Assembly: GCF_035958815.1 (NCBI RefSeq)
Contig: NZ_CP108383.1
Span: 558,001 to 622,000, forward strand
Direction: 5' to 3'
DNA length: 64,000 nt
Source: Nocardia sp. NBC_01327
GTDB lineage: Bacteria; Actinomycetota; Actinomycetes; Mycobacteriales; Mycobacteriaceae
The notes beneath the pieces were generated by a model. The model ran no database searches and was not told where the DNA came from. It saw only the letters and a list, made by a program, of their open reading frames with translations. The stretch's first letter is position 1. Every line of letters begins with the position of its first letter. Below are positions 33,460-42,255 of the stretch, in pieces. The position numbers and the translations under genes are program-made.

Positions 33460-33597
33460 CTACATCGAGCCCCCGCGTAGGGCCCCGGCTTCGGGGCGTG
33501 TGACGGGGTACCGTCCGGCAGAACGAACCGCCAGTTCCGGACGCTTCGCCGGGACAGAACTCCACGGCCTTTCGGCGCCCGTGGCAGGATCGAAACC

Positions 33598-33969
33598 GTG
33601 AGCAGTTCCGATGTCCCCTCGGTCCCCATCGACGCCGTGCCTGCGGAATTCGATGCCGCCGAGCCGTGGGCGCCCGGCACACCCGCTCCCGCCCTGCTCC
33701 TGGACGTCCGCGAGGACGATGAGTGGGCGCTCGGGCGCGCGCCCGGCGCCATCCACATTCCCATGGTCGATGTCCCCGCCCGCCTCGACGAATTGGACTA
33801 CGACGCCGAGATTTACGTGGTCTGCCGTCAGGGCGGCCGTTCGCTCCCGGTGGTGCAGTACCTGATGGATGTCGGTTTCGACGCTTTCAGTGTCAGCGGT
33901 GGCATGGTGGCGTGGCAGCTTGCCGGACGACCGCTCACCGGCGACGGTGACGAAGCGAAGATCTACTAG
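33598..33969 (+). CDS. Rhodanese-like domain protein
   Basis: The 123-residue single-domain protein has LLLDVREDDEWALGRAPGAIHIP and the active-site loop CRQGGRS, whose Cys carries sulfane sulfur. It transfers sulfur in the cytoplasm; the acceptor is unknown. GTG 33598 starts it, 20 bases before the DUF4328 gene. Confidence 0.92.
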   Translation: MSSSDVPSVPIDAVPAEFDAAEPWAPGTPAPALLLDVREDDEWALGRAPGAIHIPMVDVPARLDELDYDAEIYVVCRQGGRSLPVVQYLMDVGFDAFSVSGGMVAWQLAGRPLTGDGDEAKIY

Positions 33970-33989
33970 CGACGATCGACCAGCGCAGA

Positions 33990-35120
33990 ATGATGGAGCG
34001 AATGAACGGGGGACACGTGGCAGATCCGCGATCCGCGGTGGTACAGCCGTGCGCCCGCTGCGGCGCCCGCTGGGCGGTGCAGGGCAAACCGCTGCACTGG
34101 TGCCCGCGCTGCCACGGCGTGCTGCTCTCACCCGCGGCGGTGGACGCGCCGCCCGCGCGCCGCAATTACCGCTGGGTGGCCCGGCCGCCCGGCCGCAAAT
34201 CCACACCGCCGCAGCCGCCCCGGCGGCCGGTCGCACCACAGACGCCGCACTACACCCAGATTCCGCGCTGGGGGCTGCAGGATCGGCTGCCGCAGGAATC
34301 GGTGGCGCCGCGCACGCGCTTCGAGGCCCTGATCGCCCGCTTGCCGCTGCTGCTCGTCACCACCGCCGTCATTTACGGGGTGGCCGCGCTCGCCGAACTC
34401 GGCCGCTACGGCGTTCTGCTGCGCAATCGCACCCGCCTGATCCAGCCCGCGCTGCTGTGGATATCTGATGGCGCGGTGACGGTTTCCGCCATCGCGGCCG
34501 CGCTGGCGGCACTGGTGACGGCGGTGGCGCTGGTCGGCTGGCTGGCGCAGACCCGGCGCACCGCGTATGCCGGTGTGGGACGGCGGGATCCGCGGCCGCG
34601 CTTCGAACTGTTCCTGGGCTGCCTGGTCCCGGTGGTGAATCTGGTGTGGCCGGGTGTGTTCCTCACCGAGGCCGTGCGCGAGGGCGCGGACGATCCGCGG
34701 CTGTTGCGCGCGGTCCGCATCTGGTGGGCCGCCTGGGTTTTCAATGCCGTGCTGGTGACCGCGGCGGTGCTGTACCGGTTCACGGGTTCGCTGCAGGCGC
34801 GCGCCGACGGCGTGATGGTCACCGTGTGGGCCGATCTGGTCGCGGCCGGCGTCGCGGTGCTGACGCTGTGGCTGGTGCGCGCCTTCGCCGGTGTGGACCT
34901 GCGCGGGCGTCCCGCGACCCTCAAGCGCTGGCTGCCCGCCACCACTCCGGCCACCTCGGTCATCGAACCGGTGCACCCGGCCGGGGCCGAGGGCGCCGGG
35001 CGGCGCGCGCCGGACGACGGTGTCGGGAATGATGAGGCGACCGTTCAGAATCCGGAGACCGCGACCGCGGCCGCCGACGGGGCGCCGGAACCCGAGCACG
35101 AGGAGGTATTGGCGAAGTGA
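33990..35120 (+). CDS. DUF4328 domain membrane protein with N-terminal zinc ribbon
   Basis: The 376-residue protein opens with a CxxC...CxxC zinc ribbon (PCARCGARW, WCPRCHG), then a proline-rich linker. About six membrane helices (residues 105-310) follow, with the DUF4328 core GRRDPRPRFELFLGCLVPVVNLVWP, and an acidic tail. The function is unknown. It overlaps the phosphodiesterase gene by four bases, an arrangement also found near glpQ1 in M. tuberculosis. Confidence 0.85.
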   Translation: MMERMNGGHVADPRSAVVQPCARCGARWAVQGKPLHWCPRCHGVLLSPAAVDAPPARRNYRWVARPPGRKSTPPQPPRRPVAPQTPHYTQIPRWGLQDRLPQESVAPRTRFEALIARLPLLLVTTAVIYGVAALAELGRYGVLLRNRTRLIQPALLWISDGAVTVSAIAAALAALVTAVALVGWLAQTRRTAYAGVGRRDPRPRFELFLGCLVPVVNLVWPGVFLTEAVREGADDPRLLRAVRIWWAAWVFNAVLVTAAVLYRFTGSLQARADGVMVTVWADLVAAGVAVLTLWLVRAFAGVDLRGRPATLKRWLPATTPATSVIEPVHPAGAEGAGRRAPDDGVGNDEATVQNPETATAAADGAPEPEHEEVLAK

Positions 35121-35884
35121 GCCCGGCCAATCGCGCACCGTTCGTGGTAGCGCACCGGGGGGCGTCGGCAGCGCGACCCGAACACACCCTCGCCGCATAC
35201 GAACTCGCGCTGCAGGAGGGTGCCGACGGGGTCGAATGCGATGTGCGCCTGACCAAGGACGGGCAGCTGGTCTGCGTGCACGACCGCACCGTGGACCGCA
35301 CCTCCAACGGTGTCGGCGCGGTCAGTGAGATGACCCTGGAGGAACTCAAGGCCCTGGATTTCGGCGCGGACGGGGAACCGGCCGCGGTGCTGACCCTGGC
35401 CGAACTGATCGAACTGGTGCTGGACTGGAAGAGCCGTCCGACAAAGCTTTTCATCGAGACCAAGCATCCGGTCCGCTTCGGCGCCCTCGTGGAAACCACC
35501 CTCCTGAGCGAACTGCAGCGCTACGGCATCGCCGCCCCGGCCTCCGCCGATCACTCCCGCGCCGTGGTGATCTCCTTCGCCGCGACCGCGGTCTGGCGTA
35601 TCCGCCGCGCCGCGCCGCTGCTCCCCACCGTCCTGCTGGGCGAGTCCTCCCTCTACCTCTCCGGCGGCGCGGCAACCACCGTGGGCGCCACCGCGATCGG
35701 CCCCTCCGTCCGCACCCTGCGCGAACACCCGGACCTGGTCGACAAGGCCGCCGCCGCGGGCCGCGCCACCTACGTCTGGACCGTCGACGATCCGGAGGAC
35801 GTCCGCCTCTGCGCCGACCTCGGCGTCAGCTGGGTCGCCACCAACCACCCGGGCCGCACCAAAGGCCTGCTCCCCGCCGCATAG
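35117..35884 (+). CDS. glpQ: Glycerophosphodiester phosphodiesterase
   Basis: The 255-residue protein has the full catalytic set: VAHRGASAARPEHTLAAY (His-Arg and Glu), GVECDVRLTKDG (metal-binding Glu/Asp) and VCVHDRTVDRTSNG (second His). It splits glycerophosphodiesters into glycerol 3-phosphate and an alcohol. There is no signal peptide, so it is cytoplasmic. It is translationally coupled to the membrane protein upstream. Confidence 0.94.
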   Translation: MSPANRAPFVVAHRGASAARPEHTLAAYELALQEGADGVECDVRLTKDGQLVCVHDRTVDRTSNGVGAVSEMTLEELKALDFGADGEPAAVLTLAELIELVLDWKSRPTKLFIETKHPVRFGALVETTLLSELQRYGIAAPASADHSRAVVISFAATAVWRIRRAAPLLPTVLLGESSLYLSGGAATTVGATAIGPSVRTLREHPDLVDKAAAAGRATYVWTVDDPEDVRLCADLGVSWVATNHPGRTKGLLPAA

Positions 35885-35975
35885 TCCCGGGCGGCAGCAG
35901 ACCACAGTCCCGGGCGGCAGCAAACACCCTGCGTGGTCGAAGTGCGTGCGGGCTGACCCTGTAGTTTTGCCAGTC

Positions 35976-36890
35976 ATGGGTAAGAGCAAGCGCAACAGTC
36001 CCAAGCCGGACAGCAACCGGGCGGAGAAGCTGGCCGCGCGCCGGGCCGAGCAGGAGCAGGCGTCGCAGACGATTACGCGGCCGTTCGAGGGTCTGGCTGC
36101 CGAATGTGATCTCGTCGCGCTACGGGAGTTCGTGCCGTCGGCGACCGCCACGCTGAAGCTGTCGCCGAGCATTGCCGCCGAGCGTGCGGTCACCCTCGCC
36201 ACGGTGCTGCCGGGTGCGGTGGCCGCGCTGGTGCGGGCCGGGGAAGAGCCGATCGGTTTCGTCGGCACGCAGGTGCAGTTCCAGTCGGGCAATCCGGCCG
36301 CCGATCTGGCGACCGCGATTCTGTGGACGCAGTCGGCCGAGCCGGGCGAATCTCTCGCGGGCGCGACTGTCGAAGGCGCGCCGAGCCTTTCGGACGTGCT
36401 CGACAATGCGGCCCTGGATCTGACCGTGCATCAGGACTTCAACTGGTGGGTGCCCGAGGGCGTCACCCCGGACAAGCAGGTGGCCGCCACCATCGAGCAG
36501 GCCAATCTGGCCATCATGCCGTCGGCCCGCCTGAACCTGGGCGCGGATGCCATCGGTGCGGCCTGGTGGGTGGACGCCGGCGAGAAGGCGCACCTGCGCT
36601 GGGTCCGCCCGGAGGACGAGGACCAGCTCATGCTGGCGCTGGCGCGGTTGCACGCGGCCGGTGAGCTGCACCTGGGCGAGGGTTCGCGTTTCGCGGGTTC
36701 GTTCCGCACGCACGGCCTGCTGGTCCCGGTCTTCGACCTCGATCCGGAGCGGCACGCGGTCGAATGGGAGCCGGCGGCAAAGGAATTCGGCGCCCGCCTG
36801 GCGGCCGCCCTGAAGAACGACGAGCCGATGAGCTCGGAGGAGCGGCGTTCGCGCGACGGCCTGCGTTCGCGTCAGGTCACGCTGCGCTGA
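35976..36890 (+). CDS. DUF5926 family protein
   Basis: From ATG 35976 the protein has 304 residues. The N terminus is basic (MGKSKRNSPKPDSNRAEKLAARRAE); the body is acidic and ends in RRSRDGLRSRQVTLR, as in the actinobacterial DUF5926 family, whose role is unknown. It is followed by two hairpins and a tandem repeat. Confidence 0.82.
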   Translation: MGKSKRNSPKPDSNRAEKLAARRAEQEQASQTITRPFEGLAAECDLVALREFVPSATATLKLSPSIAAERAVTLATVLPGAVAALVRAGEEPIGFVGTQVQFQSGNPAADLATAILWTQSAEPGESLAGATVEGAPSLSDVLDNAALDLTVHQDFNWWVPEGVTPDKQVAATIEQANLAIMPSARLNLGADAIGAAWWVDAGEKAHLRWVRPEDEDQLMLALARLHAAGELHLGEGSRFAGSFRTHGLLVPVFDLDPERHAVEWEPAAKEFGARLAAALKNDEPMSSEERRSRDGLRSRQVTLR

Positions 36891-36901
36891 TCGTGCGGTG
36901 A

Positions 36902-36942
36902 ACGGGCCGTTTGCTGAGGGTTCCCCCTACGGCGAACGGCCC
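36902..36942. terminator. First hairpin after the DUF5926 gene
   Basis: CGGGCCGTTTGC pairs with GCGAACGGCCCG with one G-T pair, around a 17-base loop. Confidence 0.55.
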
Positions 36943-36978
36943 GAAGCCTTTTCGATAGCCCGAAGCCTTTTCGACAGC
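36940..36978. repeat. Tandem 20-base duplication
   Basis: CCCGAAGCCTTTTCGATAGC is followed, sharing one base, by a copy that differs only T to C. It lies between two hairpins and is non-coding. Confidence 0.7.
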
Positions 36979-36986
36979 TCAGCAAA

Positions 36987-37019
36987 AAGGCCCGGTCCTG
37001 TCTACGGGACCGGGCCTTG
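36987..37019. terminator. Second terminator, between the DUF5926 and ferritin genes
   Basis: AAGGCCCGGTCC pairs perfectly with GGACCGGGCCTT; A and T runs flank the stem and the genes converge. Confidence 0.85.
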
Positions 37020-37033
37020 TCGTCAAGCCGGAA

Positions 37034-37582
37034 TTACAGCGCGCCGCCGGCGGTGTGCGGCGAGCCCGAAGCATCCTTCGGAGAACTCATTTCGCGGGAA
37101 ACGAAATTCTCCAGATCGAACATATTGGCGCTGGCCCGCTCGGCGACGGTGAGGAGGGTCTTCATGGTCGCGACCTCCTCGACCTGCTCCTTGAGGAACC
37201 ACTGCATGAACTGCTCGCCCTGGTAGTCGCCCTCTTCACGGGCGGTCTTGGCGAGCGCCACGATCTGCTCGGTGACCGCCTGCTCCTGCGTCAGGGCCAG
37301 GGCGATGGGCTCACGGGCATTCTCGAATTGCGATTTGGCGGGATCGACATTCGCCACCTCGACGATGAAGTCCTGGTCGAGCAGGTACTGCGCGATCATC
37401 AGCGCGTGATTGCGCTCTTCGACGGCCTGCTTGTAGAAATACTTGGCCAGGACCGGCAGATCAGCGTGATCGAACCACAATGCAATGGCCACATACTGGT
37501 GCTCGGCATTGAATTCGTTGCGAATCTGATCCTGCAGCAGGGCGTGGAACTTGCTGCTCTTGGTTTGGGTTCGGCTGGACAT
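37034..37582 (-). CDS. bfrB: Ferritin (BfrB-like)
   Basis: From ATG 37582 (MSSRTQTKS) the protein has 182 residues, near the 181 of M. tuberculosis BfrB; the upstream frame to 37618 is not needed. The ferroxidase centre is seen in NEFNAEHQYVAIALW and VEERNHALMIAQYL, with EQVEE further on. No heme-ligand Met pattern is present, so it is ferritin rather than bacterioferritin. It oxidises and stores iron. A tandem repeat and a dyad upstream suggest control by an IdeR-type regulator. Confidence 0.95.
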   Translation of the reverse strand: MSSRTQTKSSKFHALLQDQIRNEFNAEHQYVAIALWFDHADLPVLAKYFYKQAVEERNHALMIAQYLLDQDFIVEVANVDPAKSQFENAREPIALALTQEQAVTEQIVALAKTAREEGDYQGEQFMQWFLKEQVEEVATMKTLLTVAERASANMFDLENFVSREMSSPKDASGSPHTAGGAL

Positions 37583-37623
37583 GGGCAAGACATTAGCCCT
37601 GGTCAGAACACCTGTCATCCAAG

Positions 37624-37668
37624 TGCAACCTTATTGAGTGCAGCCTTATTGAGGCAAGTATTGCCTAA
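37624..37668 (-). promoter_or_regulatory. Tandem repeat plus iron-box-like dyad upstream of ferritin
   Basis: On the minus strand CTCAATAAGGYTGCA occurs twice back to back (37638-37624 and 37653-37639), and just upstream TTAGGCAATACTTGCCTCA (37668-37650) has an AGGCAA-TAC-TTGCCT dyad with partial likeness to the IdeR box. In M. tuberculosis tandem IdeR sites activate bfrB. Confidence 0.5.
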
Positions 37669-37673
37669 TTTCA

Positions 37674-39059
37674 CTAATTGCCGGTTGTCGTCACCAGATC
37701 CGCCGGAATCGGTTTGTCGCTGGCCAGCGCCTCGAAGAACTGACTGGCCCGGGTCTTGTCCCAGAGCAATACATTGCCGCTGCCGTCCACATCCTCGAAC
37801 CCGCCGACCGGCACGGTGGTTGCTATCGGATCGCCGGCCAGCGCCTTGCCCAGCAGGGCCAGATCCCAGACATGCGTGCCCTTGTCCACCTGCAGGGACT
37901 TCGTGGTGCCCTGCAGCAGCGGCCACACCCGGAACGGGTTGATCAGCGTGGTCGGACTCGCTGCCTTCTTCAGCAGCGCGTTCAGGAATTTCCGCTGGTT
38001 GAGCATGCGATTGAGATCGGAGAGGGCGGTCGCGCGGCTGCGCACGAATCCGAGCGCCTCGCTGCCGTTGAGCTTCTGGCAGCCCGCGGGCAGGTCCACC
38101 CCGGCGAGCGGATCCTTCATGGGCTGGTCCAGGCACATATCGATACCGCCGACCGCATCCACGATGCTCGCGAATCCGCCGAAGCCGACCTCCGCGTAGT
38201 GGTCGATGTGCACGCCGGTTGCGCCCTCCACGGTCTGCACCAGCAGCTGCGCGCCGCCGAAGGCGAAGGACGCGTTGAGCTTGTCCTTCCCGTGGCCCGG
38301 AATGCTCACATAGGAGTCGCGCGGCAGGCTGACCAGCGTCGGCCGCCCGGATTTGGGCATATGCATGAGCAGGATGGTGTCGGTGCGCGCACTGCCGACG
38401 TCGCCGCCGGTGGCCAGGGCCTGCTCCTGCTCCGGGGTGAGCCCGGTGCGGCTGTCGGAGCCCACCAGAAGCCAATTCGTCCCGGGCGTGTCGCCGATCC
38501 GGCCGGAGTAGTCGGCCAGCGCGTCGGTCCGGTTCAGGTTCTGCTCGACGTAGACCGCCGCGGCGATCGGCAGGAGCAGCAGAATCACCAGCAGCGCGAG
38601 AATCCAGCGGAACCAGTGCCGTTTGCGTTTCGTCTTGGGCCCGCGCGGCGGACGGTCGCCGCCACCACCGCGTTTGGTCGGCAGTGCGGGCGGCGGCGGT
38701 GTCGGCGGTTTCTCGCGGAAGGGCACCGGCTGCTGGGTCGGCGCATGGGACATGGGCGCGGCGGCGCCGTACCGATCGCGTTGCGGCGGAACCGGATTGC
38801 GCGGCGGCGCTCCCGGACCGCGTGGCGGTCCGCCGGGATTACGCGTCGGCGGCAGCTGATTCCGTTGCGGCGGAGGCTGATTACGCGGCGGCTGGCCCGG
38901 ATTGCGCGGGGGCGGCGGGTTGCGGGGGTTGTTCACGATCGGTGGCGCCTCCGACCACGCCAGCGGCGGGCCGGGTTCGTTGCGCCGAATGACCCGGGTG
39001 GGGTCCACACCGGGCCGTGGTGGCCCCTGGTGGGGGCGCTCGAGGTCATCGCCGTTCAT
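37674..39059 (-). CDS. LytR-CpsA-Psr (LCP) family cell-wall ligase
   Basis: From ATG 39059 (MNGDDLERP; ATG 39062 adds one residue) the protein has 461 residues. A long Pro/Asn/Arg-rich cytoplasmic tail (about residues 1-145) precedes one membrane helix (WILALLVILLLLPIAAAVYV). The LCP domain follows, with SDSRTGL, ARTDTILLMHM, SLPRDSYVSIPG and VDAVGGIDMCLD. Such enzymes attach arabinogalactan or other polymers to peptidoglycan outside the membrane. It is 91 bases upstream of the ferritin start. Confidence 0.93.
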   Translation of the reverse strand: MNGDDLERPHQGPPRPGVDPTRVIRRNEPGPPLAWSEAPPIVNNPRNPPPPRNPGQPPRNQPPPQRNQLPPTRNPGGPPRGPGAPPRNPVPPQRDRYGAAAPMSHAPTQQPVPFREKPPTPPPPALPTKRGGGGDRPPRGPKTKRKRHWFRWILALLVILLLLPIAAAVYVEQNLNRTDALADYSGRIGDTPGTNWLLVGSDSRTGLTPEQEQALATGGDVGSARTDTILLMHMPKSGRPTLVSLPRDSYVSIPGHGKDKLNASFAFGGAQLLVQTVEGATGVHIDHYAEVGFGGFASIVDAVGGIDMCLDQPMKDPLAGVDLPAGCQKLNGSEALGFVRSRATALSDLNRMLNQRKFLNALLKKAASPTTLINPFRVWPLLQGTTKSLQVDKGTHVWDLALLGKALAGDPIATTVPVGGFEDVDGSGNVLLWDKTRASQFFEALASDKPIPADLVTTTGN

Positions 39060-39108
39060 CATCGAAAGACTACTGATCCAACCCGTCTCAGGGTTCATCT
39101 CGATCGCA

Positions 39109-39903
39109 TTACGGCAGCCAGGAGAGGTGTCCACGCAGCAGTGAGTACCCGAGATAGGCGATCGTATCGATGAGCGCGTGCGCCAGCAGCAGTGGCCAGA
39201 GCCGGTTCGTGCGCTGCCAGTAGCGCCCGAATACGAGTCCCATCACCAGGTTCCCGATCCCGCCGCCGATGCCCTGGTAGAGGTGATAGCTGCCGCGCAG
39301 CAGCGCCGAAGCCACCAGCGACCGATCCTCGGACCAGCCCAGCGCCCGCAATCGAGTGATTAGATACGCGACCACCAGTACCTCTTCGGCGGCCGAATTG
39401 GCCCACGCCGACAGCACCAGCACCGGTAGCCGCCACCAGTGATCCAGTGATCCGGGCACGATGGTGACACTCATCCCGAGGGCGTGCGCCACCAGATACA
39501 GGCAGAGCCCCGGTATTCCGATCACCGCCGCCAGGACCAGCCCCGGCAGCACGTCCGGTCGCCAGTGCAGCCGCGCCAGGCCGATCAGCTTCGGTCCGAT
39601 TCCGCTGCGCCACAACAGGTAGAGCCCCAGCGCCGCCCACCCGAGTAGTCGGGCCACGCTCAGCAGTTGGAACAGCAGGTCGATGGTCGACTGCGCCGCC
39701 CGCGACGGATTCAGGGCCACCGTCTGCCCGCCCACCCCGCCGGGTGAGAGCGCACTCTCCAGCAGCGACAGGGCCGCGCTGGCTCCGCTCAATCCGAATG
39801 TGATGACCAGCACCACCGCGATCTCCAGCCGGATCGCCCGCCGCTCCTGTTCGGAATTGACGGGTGCGGGCCAGTGCGGGTCGGACTCGGCAGCCGAATT
39901 CAT
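39109..39903 (-). CDS. CPBP family intramembrane metalloprotease
   Basis: From ATG 39903 the protein has 264 residues; open frame upstream belongs to the shadow of the next gene. About seven membrane segments carry the CPBP motifs: AAEEVLVVAYLITRL (Glu-Glu), SYHLYQGIGGGIGNLVMG (His) and LLLAHALIDTI (His). It is expected to cut or bind membrane substrates; none is known. Confidence 0.9.
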   Translation of the reverse strand: MNSAAESDPHWPAPVNSEQERRAIRLEIAVVLVITFGLSGASAALSLLESALSPGGVGGQTVALNPSRAAQSTIDLLFQLLSVARLLGWAALGLYLLWRSGIGPKLIGLARLHWRPDVLPGLVLAAVIGIPGLCLYLVAHALGMSVTIVPGSLDHWWRLPVLVLSAWANSAAEEVLVVAYLITRLRALGWSEDRSLVASALLRGSYHLYQGIGGGIGNLVMGLVFGRYWQRTNRLWPLLLAHALIDTIAYLGYSLLRGHLSWLP

Positions 39904-39937
39904 GGACGCCAATCTATGTGCGCCGGCCGCACTTTGA

Positions 39938-40708
39938 TCAGATGCGGTGAATGCCCTGTTCAAACGGGTTGCCCGCCAATGCCTGTACCGCGCGGCTGAG
40001 CGATTCGACATCGTGCGCGGGCGTGGCGAAGGGGACGCGGATATCGTGATCGGCCTCGACGGCTTCGACGCGCAGGGTGACGCCGTAGCGGTCGATGGCG
40101 AGCGGGTGGATGAGCGCCCCGCGCCGCAGGTGGGCGGGGAGATGCCGGGCCAGGCGGTCGATGACATCGGCGTGGTCGGCGTGCAGGTGCTGCAGCCAGG
40201 CGCCCTCCATGGCGCAGAACGGATCGGGCTGGGCCTGCCGGAGTTGTTCTCGGGACACCGAATCCGCGCCGGAGGTGTCGGCGACGACCGCGGAGTCCAC
40301 GACCAGGCGCAGCAGGGTCGCGGTGTAGCCGATATCGAGCAGGGCGGGGTGCGGATGGTCCTCGGCGACGGCGGAGGCGAGGGCACGCTGGGTATTGCCC
40401 GGTACGGCATGCACCCACCCGCGCAGCCACACCAGCGAGCGCACGGGTTCGCGCAGCGGTAGCGGGGCGTGGTCGGTGAGTTCCAGGACGGCGGGCGAGC
40501 CGGTGGTGCCGCAGCCGCCGACCAGCAGGGCGGCGACCGAGCTGGACGGCACCGCGAGCACGGTGTCCCCGCACTGCCGCAGCAGGTGCACCGAGGTGGG
40601 GACGGGGTCGAGGCCGGGCAGGGCCAGCATGGCGCTCTCGGCGTGGGCGCACGCGCTGTGCACGCGTTCGGCGGTTTCGGGCGCGACGACCGGTGCCGTA
40701 TGTGGCAT
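39938..40708 (-). CDS. DUF2470 domain protein (HugZ-like, heme utilisation)
   Basis: From ATG 40708 (GGAGG five bases upstream) the protein has 256 residues. The N-terminal split-barrel region and the C-terminal DUF2470 part (MEGAWLQHLHADHADVIDRLA, IHPLAIDRYGVTLR) match HugZ/Rv3839-type proteins linked to heme binding or breakdown. An excellent iron box lies 18 bases upstream, so the gene should be repressed when iron is plentiful. Confidence 0.88.
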   Translation of the reverse strand: MPHTAPVVAPETAERVHSACAHAESAMLALPGLDPVPTSVHLLRQCGDTVLAVPSSSVAALLVGGCGTTGSPAVLELTDHAPLPLREPVRSLVWLRGWVHAVPGNTQRALASAVAEDHPHPALLDIGYTATLLRLVVDSAVVADTSGADSVSREQLRQAQPDPFCAMEGAWLQHLHADHADVIDRLARHLPAHLRRGALIHPLAIDRYGVTLRVEAVEADHDIRVPFATPAHDVESLSRAVQALAGNPFEQGIHRI

Positions 40709-40725
40709 GCCAACCTCCAAATGAA

Positions 40726-40744
40726 TTAGGTAAACCTAAGCTAA
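40726..40744. promoter_or_regulatory. IdeR/DtxR iron box
   Basis: TTAGGTAAACCTAAGCTAA matches the consensus TTAGGTTAGGCTAACCTAA at 15 of 19 positions. It lies between the divergent DUF2470 gene and the gene at 40792. Confidence 0.85.
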
Positions 40745-40791
40745 GTCAGAGTGTGATCTTGCGCAAGCCATTGACTCGCTACGGTTGACCC

Positions 40792-41217
40792 GTGCCGCAC
40801 GATTCCGCCCCCGCCTCCGAACCGGTCCTCATGCAACTGAGCGTCCCGGTCAAACCCGGCGTCCAGGGCATTACCGACGGTCTCGTCCGTGCGATCACCG
40901 CCGATCCGAGCCCCGCCGAAATCCTGGATCTCACCGCGGACGACGAGACCGTGTCCGAATTCCTCGTCCGAATCGCCCACAGCGATACGGGTTTCGTCGC
41001 CCGCACCGACTCCGGCGACCGCGCCGTCGCGCTCATCGCCGCGACGGTGGCCGCCCTCATCGGCGACGACATCCGCGCCGCCCTGGCCGAACCCGACATC
41101 GCCTTCCTGACCGGCCTGAAACCACCAGCCGTGGAAGCCCTCCGCACCGTCCTGCTCGCCATCGAGACCAGCGACCCGGACGGCGTCACGAGCGCGCTCG
41201 CGGCGCTGACCCGCTGA
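40792..41217 (+). CDS. Hypothetical protein sharing an iron-box region
   Basis: The 141-residue protein (GTG 40792; ATG 40831 is an alternative) is acidic, helical and soluble, with no motif I recognise. It diverges from the DUF2470 gene, and the iron box lies 48 bases before its start, so it may share iron control. Confidence 0.65.
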   Translation: MPHDSAPASEPVLMQLSVPVKPGVQGITDGLVRAITADPSPAEILDLTADDETVSEFLVRIAHSDTGFVARTDSGDRAVALIAATVAALIGDDIRAALAEPDIAFLTGLKPPAVEALRTVLLAIETSDPDGVTSALAALTR

Positions 41218-41337
41218 TCCGCGCTCGCCGCCGCCGCCCGGTCGTGTCACCGCGCCCGCCGGTGAATCGTGTGAGGAGCCGGTAAGGAGTGATTCAAAGT
41301 AGGGGGTTGCTCGGCGCACGCAAGTAAGGTCGTAGCC

Positions 41338-42255
41338 GTGCCGCGTATCGCCTATTTCGGGCCGTCGGGAACCTTCACCGAGATGGCCCTCGCAAAACTC
41401 GAGTCCACCGGAGCCTTCCGTGGGCCGGTCGAGCGTGTCCCCGCGCCGAGTCAGGGCGCGACCATCGAACTGGTGCGGGCCGGGCAGGCCGAGGGCGCCG
41501 TGGTGCCGATCGAGAGTTCGGTGGAGGGATCGATCGCGCCGACGCTGGACGCGCTGGCGCTCGGGCCGCGGCTGCAGATCATCGCCGAGACCGAATTGGA
41601 TGTGGCCTTCACGATTGTCGGGCGCCCCGGCATCGAACTGGCGGACGTGCGCAGCATGGCGGCCTATCCGGTCGCGGCCGCCCAGGTGCGAATGTGGTTG
41701 GCGCACCGGCTGCCCGCAGTGGAGATGTACACCTCGGCGTCGAATGCCGCCGCGGCGGAGGATGTCGCGGCCGGGCACGCCGATGCCGCCGTCTCGACGG
41801 CGCTGGCGGGGGAGCGGATGGGGCTTTCCGTCCTGGCTTCCGGTGTGGCCGACCACGATCAGGCGGTGACGCGTTTCGTCCTGGTCGCGCCGCCGCAGCC
41901 CGCGCCGCCGCGCACCGGTGCGGATCGGACGTCGTTCGTGCTGGAGCTGGTCAACGAGCCCGGTTCGCTCATGCGGGCCTTCGCCGAATTCGCCACCCGC
42001 GGCATCGATCTCACGCGTATCGAATCGCGGCCCACCCGCACGGGTATGGGCACCTATCGTTTTTATCTGGACTGTGTCGGCCATATCGACGACACCGCGG
42101 TGGCCGAGGCGCTGAAAGCGTTGCACCGCACCGCCGCCCGGATCCGCTTCCTCGGATCCTGGCCGGCGACATCGGCGATCGGCACTCCGCCGCCCGCCGA
42201 CGAACCCGCGGCGGCCTGGCTGGCCGATCTGAAGAAAGGGGTGGCCGACCTGTGA
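41338..42255 (+). CDS. pheA: Prephenate dehydratase
   Basis: The 305-residue protein has the dehydratase domain, FGPSGTFTEMAL at the start and VPIESSVEGSIAPTLDAL. A C-terminal ACT domain follows, with ELVNEPGSLMRAFAEF and the ESRP signature (IESRPTR) for phenylalanine binding. It converts prephenate to phenylpyruvate. No chorismate mutase domain is fused. It overlaps the phosphatase gene by four bases. Confidence 0.97.
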   Translation: MPRIAYFGPSGTFTEMALAKLESTGAFRGPVERVPAPSQGATIELVRAGQAEGAVVPIESSVEGSIAPTLDALALGPRLQIIAETELDVAFTIVGRPGIELADVRSMAAYPVAAAQVRMWLAHRLPAVEMYTSASNAAAAEDVAAGHADAAVSTALAGERMGLSVLASGVADHDQAVTRFVLVAPPQPAPPRTGADRTSFVLELVNEPGSLMRAFAEFATRGIDLTRIESRPTRTGMGTYRFYLDCVGHIDDTAVAEALKALHRTAARIRFLGSWPATSAIGTPPPADEPAAAWLADLKKGVADL

